Of a stretch of DNA of 12,711 bases, positions 6,394-12,711 are shown in pieces; within the stretch, counting starts at the first letter, position 1; each line of letters opens with the position of its first letter. A program made the translations under genes and the position numbers. Below the pieces are notes generated by a model, which saw only the letters and a program-made list of their open reading frames with translations, was not told the DNA's origin and made no database searches. The stretch is from contig MU631335.1 of the NCBI GenBank assembly GCA_026770615.1, positions 89,564-102,274 of the forward strand, written 5' to 3'. The stretch comes from Pavlovales sp. CCMP2436. Its lineage: Eukaryota > Haptophyta > Pavlovophyceae > Pavlovales.

Positions 6394-7577
6394 CGCAGAA
6401 ACGTTGGCGAGCAGGACAGCATTAATGTCGGCAGGAGGGACATGCGACCAACACGCGAATCGGTTTAATAACATTCACGTCTTTCTGTCGCGCTGTGTCA
6501 TGGCGAAGCGGACGCGCGGCGGCGGGACTCACGCGTGCCCCCGGCGCGGGAGCTGTGCGCACGCCCGCCTCGGCCGGCGGCCCCTCCGGCCTCCAAGTGG
6601 CTTTAAAACCATCAGGGTCTTGCAAACAAACGAACGGTCAGCGGAGGGGGGTGGAGCTAGCAGCGCGTTTGCCCGTTTGTTTCAGTGCCCTGCCAGATTT
6701 TTATCAGACCCAAAGAAAAAAAGGAACTCGTTTACTACTATTAGCCGTGGAGCATGCGTTAATCACAAGCCTTGGCGTGTTTCTCGCCTGGGGTAGTCTG
6801 GCAAACAAGCAGGCAAACAGACGGTCAACCCCCTCGCCAGAGAAGCGTAAAGTCAGCTTTTTCGGTGCTTTTACTCGGTTTTTAACGCTAAATCGCTACT
6901 TTTAGTCGGTTTTTAACGCTAAGTTATTAAATAGCTAACTTGCTTTTACATTTAATTAAAAAAGCCATCAAAGTCTGGCAAACAAAGAAAGGACTGAACG
7001 GTCAACAGAGGGGATCGGAGCTGGCAAACGAGCGCGCTTGTTAGTTCGTTTGTTTGCCTGTTTGCCAACCCAGATTGCAAACGTTTGTTTAAGCCGGGTT
7101 GACAAACGCCTGGCACTGGTTTGTTTGCCTGTTTGCCAAAGCATTAGTGGACAGTCTGCCCACCTCACAGTCATGCGGCGCAATGCGGACTGGCACTGCG
7201 TCGCTGCGTGGGGCGAGACACTGCAGTGGAACAGAGCGCTCAGACCAGCACAACATTCAGAACAGTCACGCCAGCTTGAATCCCTATCATAAATTTATCT
7301 TCAACCAAAACTCAAAACGAAATCGCCTGCTTCGGAGCTCAGTCGGCGTTTTAGTATCACCGCAGGGTGACGCTGGAGCTCAACAGAGTGAGGTTCTAAC
7401 GCCGACAATCGGGGCCTTCTGGACGCAGAAACTGCGGCAGGTGGTAGAAGTGTGCTCGGAAGAGGTCCCTGGATCCGAGTGTTTCTCAACGCTTGGGTGC
7501 AGGTTGACCCAGCCGGGGACGGACGTTAATTTAGAAATTTACACAGTGACATCAGAGTGACGGCTGCCCACTTCATT
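6394..7577. other. Non-coding repeat-rich interval upstream of the bZIP gene
   Basis: No gene is recognised on either strand. The interval contains dispersed copies of a GTCTKGCAAACAA...ACGGTCA motif starting near 6617, 6796 and 6973. It has two exact 21-bp copies (GTTTGTTTGCCTGTTTGCCA plus A) at 7048-7068 and 7119-7139, with inverted relatives near 6798. A duplicated CGGTTTTTAACGCTAA lies at about 6877-6921. The distal part (about 7140-7577) is unique and should contain the bZIP promoter. TGACATCA at 7547-7554 and TGACGG at 7558 are CRE-like. Confidence 0.5.
7048..7139. repeat. 21-bp exact direct repeat pair, GTTTGTTTGCC family
   Basis: Copies at 7048-7068 and 7119-7139 are identical. The surrounding region is dense in related CAAACAAAC / GTTTGTTTG words in both orientations, so inverted pairing with the segment near 6798-6822 is also possible. 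Confidence 0.85.
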
Positions 7578-7582
7578 TTAAA

Positions 7583-7705
7583 ATGACCAGACCAGGCGAA
7601 GGCGCCGGCCGTCTGCAACGCCAAACGCTCGGGCTCGTCAACGCACCGCCATCCGCTTGCCCGCGAAACGCGTTGAGATGGACGAGGGCGACGATGCGCC
7701 CATGA
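7583..7705 (+). other. Short upstream ORF overlapping the bZIP start
   Basis: An ATG at 7583-7585 opens a 40-codon frame that ends at TGA 7703-7705, in a different frame from the bZIP and overlapping its start. If the transcript begins upstream of 7583, this would reduce translation of the bZIP protein. However, the ATG sits against a TTTTAAAA block (7576-7583) that could itself be the TATA-like element, in which case it would not be transcribed. Confidence 0.3.
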
Positions 7706-8637
7706 TCACAGTGGAAGAGTTGTCGCACTGCCTGCTCGACGTGGCGGACGACGAGGCGGCCGTCTACGCCGCGCAGCTCGCGGCGCACCGCATAGAGTAC
7801 GAGCGCGAGTGCCGCGTCCTCGACGAGCAGATGACGCGCCAGGCGCGCGCGACCGTCGCCAAGCTCAAGCTGCACGGGTACATGGACCTCGGCGAGCTCC
7901 TCTCGCGTGAGGAGCACACGCGCGCCAACATGTGGCAGCAGGTGGTGATGGGCTCGAACGTGGACGTTTACCGCAACGTGTGCAGCTCGGTGATTCACAT
8001 CGTGATGCAAAAGGCCATGGCGATGGAGCCTTTCGTCTCGCAGGTCGTTGGCGAGTACATCTCGCTGCTGCAGCGGCAGCACACGCTCACCGCCTTCACC
8101 GCGCTCGCGCCGCCCACGCCCGCGCCGGCGCCCATGCCGGCCGCGGCGGTTGCCGTGAACGTCCACGCCTCCTCCCTCGCCGCGGCCTCCGCCGTGGCCG
8201 CGCGGCGACCGTCGTGCACGCACTCGGGCAAAGCATCGATTGACGACACCGAGGCACAGGGCAGCGACCTCGACGGATCGGGGTGCCCGAGCACAGACGG
8301 CGGCGAGAGGCGCATGCCCACCTTTCTCGGCGGCGGGCGCATGGGCGATTTGTTCAACACCTCCGACACGGGCTCCGAGTTCGACCCAATCTCGGGCTCC
8401 TTCGTCGACAAGAAGCAGGTGCGGCGCGATCGCAACAACTTGGCGGCCAAGGGCTACCGCCAGCGTAAGCGCATGACGATGGAGTCGGTCAGCGCCGAGC
8501 TCGAGGACCAGCGCAAGCAGACCGTGGCGCTGCAGCAGCACAACACCGTGCTGCAGACCGAGAATAGCCTGCTGCGCGAGCAGTGTGACTTCTTCCGCAA
8601 GGCGCTCGCCGGAAACCTGGGCGGGACGCGCTCTTGA
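7678..8637 (+). CDS. bZIP transcription factor
   Basis: The 319-residue protein has a C-terminal bZIP domain and would act in the nucleus as a DNA-binding dimer. The basic region VRRDRNNLAAKGYRQRKR has the invariant Asn (N253) followed by seven residues and Arg (R261). The residue before Arg, usually Ser or Cys, is Tyr (Y260). The zipper follows with heptad positions V271, Q278, L285, L292, L299 and F306. Asn occupies two core a positions (289, 296), typical of dimeric bZIPs. The N-terminal half is helical with no recognised domain; an Ala/Pro-rich low-complexity segment (about 140-175) and an acidic Ser/Gly/Asp segment separate it from the bZIP. The ATG at 7678-7680 is the only ATG between the upstream in-frame stop (7579-7581) and the conserved body. 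No intron is seen. It is convergent with the PAP2 gene. Confidence 0.9.
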   Translation: MDEGDDAPMITVEELSHCLLDVADDEAAVYAAQLAAHRIEYERECRVLDEQMTRQARATVAKLKLHGYMDLGELLSREEHTRANMWQQVVMGSNVDVYRNVCSSVIHIVMQKAMAMEPFVSQVVGEYISLLQRQHTLTAFTALAPPTPAPAPMPAAAVAVNVHASSLAAASAVAARRPSCTHSGKASIDDTEAQGSDLDGSGCPSTDGGERRMPTFLGGGRMGDLFNTSDTGSEFDPISGSFVDKKQVRRDRNNLAAKGYRQRKRMTMESVSAELEDQRKQTVALQQHNTVLQTENSLLREQCDFFRKALAGNLGGTRS

Positions 8638-8740
8638 TGATTTGAAGAACATGATGATGCGCCTATATACGCATGCTGATGCAAATTGTACACTGTTAGT
8701 GATAAACTTATACTGTTATTCATATTCACTTATTGATAAA

Positions 8741-8746
8741 AATAAA
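8741..8746 (+). terminator. Possible poly(A) signal of the bZIP gene
   Basis: AATAAA lies about 100 bp after the bZIP stop in AT-rich sequence. Many protists do not depend on this exact hexamer, so this is tentative. Confidence 0.35.
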
Positions 8747-8790
8747 GACGTCAAAATTTTATTATTAATAATAACATTGACTGGCAGAGA

Positions 8791-8978
8791 AGTCAAGCTA
8801 CACTAAAACACCTGTTGAACCATGCTGAGCCGCTAATATATATACATATAATGTGCGTGTAAATTTCTAGTTATACGTCCGCCCCCGAATGGTTCTGAAA
8901 CCCGAACCAGAGCGTTGAAATACACTCGGATCCGGGGTACTTCCCGAGCACACCGGATACATAGTCAAGTTACACTAA
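8791..8978. repeat. Pair of 16-bp direct repeats flanking a solo TIR end
   Basis: AGTCAAGCTACACTAA (8791-8806) and AGTCAAGTTACACTAA (8963-8978) differ at one base and enclose 156 bp. The enclosed piece starts with the 27-bp transposon terminus. The layout resembles a target duplication around a small remnant element, although 16 bp is long for a MULE. Confidence 0.6.
8807..8850 (+). mobile_element. Solo end of the same TIR transposon family
   Basis: Bases 8807-8833 are identical to 6342-6368, the outer 27 bp of the right TIR. They are followed by a closely related AT tail (TAATATATATACATATA). The rest of the TIR is absent, so this is a deletion derivative or recombination scar. Confidence 0.8.
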
Positions 8979-9000
8979 CAACTCAGCTTAAATTAATAAA

Positions 9001-9006
9001 TTTATT
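9001..9006 (-). terminator. Possible poly(A) signal of the PAP2 gene
   Basis: AATAAA on the minus strand lies about 230 bp beyond the PAP2 stop, inside the 18-bp palindrome ATTAATAAATTTATTAAT (8992-9009). Tentative. Confidence 0.25.
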
Positions 9007-9233
9007 AATAATAGTAACTTTAATAGCGCGCATTTGATCATAGGTACGCGCACCCAGCGGGTCGACCGTAGTCCGCGGCTAGTAGTGTCAGTGATCAAAG
9101 CTAGCGACTTTTCGATCGCCCCGAGCGGCGGCAGTTGGCCGTCGTCCTCGTTGCACCCAGCAGACCTATTTCAGCTGTGCGGCACCTGCCTCGGGCCACG
9201 GCACGACCCGGGCCTCGGCCCCTGCAACAGCCG

Positions 9234-10130
9234 TCAGCCATAGTAGTGCTTGCCGGCAGTGAGCTCAACCGGCAGCTGCGGTCGTAGTTTCACGATGCCC
9301 TTGCGGCCAAGCGTGAAGATGCCCATGCAGATCAGCAGCTGCAGCAGGCTGAACTCGCGCCACGGGCACACGCGGTTGAGCGCAAATGAGATGGCCACGC
9401 CGACCACCGCGCCCGCGACCACATCCAGCAGGTGGTGCGCCCAAATGTACATCCGTCCGTACATGGAGAAGAGCATAGGCAGCCATACGAGCCAGGAGAC
9501 GCCGCCCGTCGCTAGATAGAGCGCGCTCGACGCGACGGCGCCGCCGCACGCGTCGCCCGAGGGGAACGACTCAATGGCGGTGTAGCCTGCGCAGAGGTGC
9601 TCGTGCAGCGGGAGCAGCCGCAACTCGTCCAGCAGCTCGCAGCCCTCCACCGAGATGCACGGGCGCCGCCGCGCGAAGACGGTCTTCAGGAGCGAGCCGC
9701 TGAGGACGGCGTAACCCCAGCAGGCGACGTAGAAGGAGACAATGTGCACCGCCGTCGGCGAGAGCAGCCGCGCGATGCCGACAGAGGTGAGTACGAACAC
9801 GGGTGGCTTCCACCACAGCAGTTCGCGGTCAGCCCGCCCTGTGACGACGAGGCAGAAGGCCACAAGCGCGCCTACAAAGATGGCGACGGCCACCGCGGCC
9901 AGCCGCGTGTTGCCCGGCTCGGCCACGGCAGCGATCAGAAGCGGCGCGCTGCCGAGCGAGGTGGTCGTGGTGCCGAACCACGTGCCGGGGACCGCGAGGG
10001 GCAGCTCGAGCAGGCCGAGCTGCCAGCGGAAGACTGCGTGATAGCTGACAAACTTGTCCAACTTGTCAATCAGCGAACCCTCGGGCCACAGACCGACGCG
10101 TTCCGGCGTCCCTCGCGCGCCACCGGCCAT
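9234..10130 (-). CDS. PAP2-superfamily integral membrane phosphatase
   Basis: The 298-residue protein likely hydrolyses a lipid phosphate or diphosphate in an internal membrane. About six hydrophobic segments are visible (roughly 45-70, 77-97, 110-148, 195-224, 234-252, 260-275). The three PAP2 motifs occur in order: K149-x6-R156-P157 (KTVFARRRP); SFPSGD at 188-193; and R226-x5-H232-x3-D236 (GRMYIWAHHLLD). The first and third match the family catalytic and phosphate-binding pattern. In the second, the usual PSGH is PSGD, replacing the histidine normally counted among the active-site residues. Known relatives include dolichyl-diphosphate, sphingosine-phosphate and phosphatidate phosphatases; the substrate cannot be told here. 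The start is the ATG at 10128-10130, and a cytosolic N-terminus of about 40 residues precedes the first hydrophobic segment. No intron is evident. Module C3 lies about 250 bp upstream. Confidence 0.9.
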   Translation of the reverse strand: MAGGARGTPERVGLWPEGSLIDKLDKFVSYHAVFRWQLGLLELPLAVPGTWFGTTTTSLGSAPLLIAAVAEPGNTRLAAVAVAIFVGALVAFCLVVTGRADRELLWWKPPVFVLTSVGIARLLSPTAVHIVSFYVACWGYAVLSGSLLKTVFARRRPCISVEGCELLDELRLLPLHEHLCAGYTAIESFPSGDACGGAVASSALYLATGGVSWLVWLPMLFSMYGRMYIWAHHLLDVVAGAVVGVAISFALNRVCPWREFSLLQLLICMGIFTLGRKGIVKLRPQLPVELTAGKHYYG

Positions 10131-10327
10131 CGCTGGGGAAACCCGAGAAGAGGGGGGCCTTCCCAGCGGCCGTCCCGGATTGAGGTCGCGTTAGCACCCG
10201 TGTGATACAGACCACCGAGGGAATAGGGCTCGGGTCTGTCGGCCTTGCAAGCTCGCAATTTCGGCGTGTGACAGCGCTGCATGCAGCGCGAACCGGTTTT
10301 AAATGGGCCTTCAGCGGATGAGGTGCG
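10131..10327 (-). promoter_or_regulatory. 5' region of the PAP2 gene
   Basis: This GC-rich stretch holds a 16-bp palindrome GCGCTGCATGCAGCGC at 10274-10289 and a TTTTAAA block at 10307-10313. No coding sequence is recognised. Together with module C3 it probably includes the promoter and leader of the phosphatase gene. Confidence 0.4.
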
Positions 10328-10415
10328 CTGGAGGTACATACATACCTGCTGGCACGGCCACCTCTCAGAGTAAGTGACGTCGTTATGAACCGACAATGAA
10401 GGTGTCTCGAGCGAT
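10328..10415 (-). promoter_or_regulatory. Dispersed promoter-like module, copy C3 (upstream of PAP2 gene)
   Basis: On the minus strand this copy shares CGCTCGAGAC and GTCGGTTCATAACGACGTCACTT with C1 and CCGTGCCAGCAGGTA with C2. TGACGTCG is at 10375-10382. The adjoining hairpin is weaker, with a stem containing G-T pairs and an 8-nt loop (10358-10377). On the gene-distal side is a T18 run followed by TAC and A7, where the other copies have mixed AT-rich sequence. Confidence 0.5.
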
Positions 10416-10452
10416 TTTTTTTTTTTTTTTTACAAAAAAATAATACTTCCAT

Positions 10453-10496
10453 GGGTTTTCGCCGGGTTCTCGCCGGGTTCTAGCCGGGTTCTAGCC
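10453..10496. repeat. 11-bp minisatellite, four copies
   Basis: The unit GGGTTYTNGCC is repeated four times in tandem (GGGTTTTCGCC, GGGTTCTCGCC, then GGGTTCTAGCC twice). Confidence 0.85.
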
Positions 10497-11038
10497 GATG
10501 AGTTTGTTGGCTAAGTAGGATTTGGTGGGCCTGGCAACGAAGCTCACAAGACGCGCGCGCCGCCACGCCACGGGGCCTGCCACATTCAGCCAAGTTAAAT
10601 TATCTATCGAGGAGAGGGCGACACGTAGCGCCTTGACGCGGCCGGCTACATGACAGAGGCAGGAGCCGCTTGACGAGCCGTCCCGCCGGTCTCGAGCGGC
10701 GCGCTTTAGGCCGGCGAGGCAGCGAGGCCGACCGTAACATCCATCCCCTCGATCCCGCCGAGCGCAAGGTCCGCGTGCGTCCGACAGCGCCCGCGAGCGG
10801 CCCCGCCCCGACGCTCGAGCCAGGTCCTCGCGCCTCACCGGCCAAAGAACATGGAGGGCTTTGCCTTTGTCTGCGGCGCGAGACCTATCGGGCCGGGCGA
10901 ACGGACGCGTGCACGAGATCAGCACCGGAAAGGCACCGCCGAGCCCAGCGCCTTCTCCAGTCCCGCAATGGGCGTGAACGTGGCCGCCGGTGCGAAACGG
11001 GAGCACGAGGGAGGCCATCAACTTCGGTAGTTCGATTC

Positions 11039-11144
11039 TTATCGCGATTATAAATAGTTTTGGTTTCTTCCTATTGACTCAGGAAGGCCATCTGGAGGAT
11101 CGCGATTTTATCGCGATTTTAAATAGTTTTACACCAATAGGAAG
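11039..11144. repeat. 23-bp direct repeats with an embedded 10-bp inverted repeat
   Basis: The words at 11039-11061 and 11108-11130 (TTATCGCGATT, A or T, TAAATAGTTTT) differ at one base. CTTCCTATTG (11067-11076) and its reverse complement CAATAGGAAG (11135-11144) follow each copy in opposite orientation. Confidence 0.8.
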
Positions 11145-11250
11145 ACAGCGCGTCGCCCTTGCATGCGCCAATGCAGCGCCAGCGCAATCTCCCGCCGTCT
11201 GGGATGGCGCTAGGTCTCACATCTCCCGACATGCGGATCTTATAGGGGTG

Positions 11251-11295
11251 CTCAGAGGTTCCCTATTTGATTTGGACCTCTGAGCTCAGAGGTCC
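11251..11295. repeat. 22-bp perfect palindrome with an extra half copy
   Basis: GGACCTCTGAG followed directly by its reverse complement forms a perfect palindrome at 11274-11295. A third copy of the half-site (CTCAGAGGTTCC, one mismatch) lies at 11251-11262, so two alternative hairpins can form. Confidence 0.88.
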
Positions 11296-11324
11296 CCATA
11301 TAAATTGCTGATCAGAGCTTATTC

Positions 11325-11464
11325 AGGATCAGTTATAATTTGAGAATGACGTGTCCTATGACAGCTCGCCTAGAGACGACGATCTTTTCAGTCCAGGATT
11401 AGTTATAATTTGAGAATGACGTGTCCTATGACAGCTCGCCTAGAGACGACGATCATTTCAGTCC
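11325..11464. repeat. 70-bp tandem duplication
   Basis: Bases 11325-11394 and 11395-11464 are the same 70-bp unit with two differences (AGGATC versus AGGATT near the start, GATCTTTTC versus GATCATTTC near the end). They lie on the 3' side of the tRNA-like head at 11571-11643 (minus orientation) and may be part of the same short element. Confidence 0.92.
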
Positions 11465-11645
11465 GAAGTCTCAATCGCCTCCCCGGCGCTCAACCAGACG
11501 CCGGGAAGGGGGGTGCGGGGCCAAACCGACTTAAGCGAAGGGTGCCCACCTAAGGCCAAAGGCGTAAAGGACCAAGAATTGGATTTGAACCCCCGACTTC
11601 GCCCCAAAGGGCTGGGGTCCTAAACCATTAGACTGCTAGGAATCA
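11465..11645 (-). mobile_element. tRNA-derived SINE-like element
   Basis: On the minus strand 11571-11643 has an A-box-like TAGCAGTCTAATGG (11625-11638) and a B-box-like GGTTCAAATCC (11581-11591) with tRNA-like spacing. There is a good D arm (GTCT, nine-base loop with GG, GGAC). The T stem, anticodon stem and acceptor stem pair poorly, so it is a degenerate tRNA head rather than a working tRNA. A GC-rich body without tRNA similarity follows (11465-11570), then the 70-bp tandem. The parent tRNA cannot be fixed; the D arm is closest to Glu- or Gln-type sequences as I recall them. Confidence 0.6.
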
Positions 11646-12711
11646 CTTACAAACTCCCAGCAGCACACACAGCCAAACGCATACGAAAAGCAGCGCTCGA
11701 TCAGATACTAATCCACCCAACACAAGGAGCCACACAGCCCAAGAGCAACGCCGCTCTACAAGCAGCAGGCCTCATCTCCATAATCACACACGCCAAACAC
11801 ACCAACAGCGAACTCCACATCATCTTCTGTGATATACTTTCGACAAAGTCCCACAAGCAGCATTAACGAAGGCGCTCCGACTACACGGCTACCCCGAGGA
11901 ACTCATCCAACGAGTCGACGCCCTACAAGTTTGCGAAGAAGCTGCCACCCGGACCCCGTATAGCCACTCACAACACACATGCCTCATAACGATGGGGTGC
12001 AAACAGGGCTGACCCATGAGCCCGATCAGATTCTGCCTCTTCATCGATATGTTCTACTGCTGGCTCGCCACAACACACCCCGAAATTGACTACAAGCCTG
12101 ACAATGACAGCAACCATAGACTTTTCGCCCAAGCCTGGATGGACGACACAGCACTTGTCGCAGACACCACCGCTGGGAGCATACAGCACATTGCGCTCCT
12201 CCATGACTTTCTCACAATCCATGACATGACGCACAACATTTCCAAGTGCAGCCACCTCCAATGGTTGCCCACGGACACCCACAAAAGAGATAACAAGGAA
12301 CAGGACGATAAACAACTGGAAAATCTGAATATTCCAGCGACGGACACGCGCCCACACCTCGAGATCACGACAATCAACAATGAAGACCAAGTCACCTACC
12401 TAGGTATAGGCATGGGCCCGGTCCTTAACTGGGAAACCACATGGGACCGACTGCAAGCCCGCCTAGGCGCCGTAGCCGCCAGGTGAAAAGCAGTTTCAGC
12501 GTCACCAGCCTGCAAACTTGCAACATTAGCCATGTTCACAGCGCACGATATGTACGCGCTGATGGGCGTGAGTCCGATGGAGGCGACCGCGCGCATCGAG
12601 AAGCAACTCATCGACACGATCGGTACGATCGCGGCACGCGGCCATGCGCAGCTGCTGCTCGCGCGCTTGAGCGCGCTGGCCCCGATCGCTGCCCAGCTTG
12701 GGAACACGACA
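11641..12711 (+). pseudogene. Decayed non-LTR retrotransposon (LINE) reverse transcriptase, partial
   Basis: The plus strand encodes RT segments in family order, broken by lesions. Frame 1 runs ITYKLPAAHTAKRIRKAALD to HIIFCDI (through 11836), the start of the palm. A net loss of about 7 bp then shifts the frame, and FDKVPQAALTKALRLHGYPE follows, where LINE RTs read D-x-x-K-A-F-D-x-V. GCKQG is followed by TGA (12010-12012), then PMSPIRFCLFIDMFY, the usual QGxPLSP block. AWMDDTALVAD is the catalytic (Y/A)DD box, NISKCSHL and YLGIG are later palm motifs. A second TGA is at 12484-12486, after which the frame stays open to the edge (KAVSASPACKLATL, then a C-terminal helix-rich part). No endonuclease domain is present in the window. 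The left junction with the SINE is abrupt. Confidence 0.8.

Larger units (their letters stand above)
8638..9233. other. AT-rich convergent intergenic region
   Basis: This lies between the stop codons of the bZIP (plus) and PAP2 (minus) genes. It contains an AATAAA word at 8741-8746 (plus), a solo transposon end, a pair of 16-bp direct repeats and an 18-bp AT palindrome at 8992-9009. It also has an AATAAA word on the minus strand at 9001-9006. No gene is seen; the plus frame at 9034-9243 shows no domain. Confidence 0.55.
10500..11320. other. Interval without a confident gene
   Basis: From 10500 to 11030 the DNA is GC-rich. Overlapping frames on both strands (10491-11021 minus, 10670-11053 plus) show Arg/Ala/Gly-rich translations without domains. 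A 59-codon frame starting at ATG 10851 (MEGFAFVCGARPIGPG) is too short to judge. From 11030 onward composition becomes AT-richer and short direct and inverted repeats dominate. Confidence 0.4.

Noticed and set aside
5700..7140. CRISPR array
   Set aside because: The repeats are long or irregular and lack uniform short repeat-spacer units; the context is eukaryotic.
7657..7677. TTG-initiated extension of the bZIP protein
   Set aside because: There is no ATG in frame upstream of 7678, and TTG starts are not expected in this type of genome.
7573..8652. 359-codon minus-strand frame opposite the bZIP gene
   Set aside because: It is an antisense shadow caused by GC-rich codon use; the translation is Arg/His/Leu-rich without domains, while the plus strand shows a clear bZIP.
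10491..11053. Overlapping frames on both strands
   Set aside because: No recognisable domain, Arg/Ala/Gly-rich composition, and no conserved start context; judged chance frames in GC-rich DNA.
11571..11643. Functional tRNA gene on the minus strand
   Set aside because: Promoter boxes and D arm are good, but the acceptor, anticodon and T stems pair poorly and no clear anticodon loop can be placed.
12010..12486. Reassigned TGA codon
   Set aside because: The intact bZIP, snRNP and PAP2 genes all end at TGA, so the TGA codons in the LINE are best read as nonsense lesions.

Overview
The window looks like nuclear DNA of a GC-rich, repeat-laden microbial eukaryote, perhaps a unicellular alga. It holds a spliceosomal U1A/U2B''-type protein, a bZIP factor, a eukaryote-like PAP2 membrane phosphatase, LINE and copia-like retroelement pieces, and a tRNA-derived SINE. 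There is no bacterial operon structure, and the recognised genes use ATG starts in single uninterrupted reading frames. I cannot name the lineage.

Layout. Bases 1-625 (minus) are the 5' part of a Gag-like open frame, probably Ty1/copia, running off the left edge. Bases 626-2217 are mostly non-coding and hold a dispersed promoter-like module (copy C1), a 24-bp perfect palindrome, a G11 tract and a protein-like minus-strand fragment near 2086. Bases 2218-3333 (minus) are a doubtful repeat-protein frame over a 324-bp tandem repeat. Bases 3430-4185 (minus) encode the two-RRM snRNP protein, with a long CGG/GCG repeat and module copy C2 upstream. Bases 4663-6382 are a young non-autonomous DNA transposon with terminal inverted repeats of about 160 bp, an 11-bp candidate target duplication and an internal tandem of 202-205 bp. 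Bases 6394-7580 are a non-coding region rich in CAAACAAAC-type repeats. Bases 7678-8637 (plus) encode the bZIP factor. It converges on the PAP2 phosphatase at 9234-10130 (minus), and the AT-rich interval between them holds a solo end of the same transposon family. Module copy C3 lies upstream of the phosphatase. Bases 10440-11320 hold short repeats and palindromes. A SINE-like element with a 70-bp tandem (11325-11645) then abuts a decayed LINE reverse transcriptase (11641 to the right edge).

The strongest cross-window signal is the module shared by C1, C2 and C3. Each copy lies upstream of a different, unrelated minus-strand gene. Each carries the octamer TGACGTCG, close to the CRE/bZIP site, next to a short hairpin. 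Between C1 and C2 one stem pair changes from T-A to C-G while the TCGC loop is kept. A bZIP factor that might read such sites is encoded in the same window, but that link is only a hypothesis.
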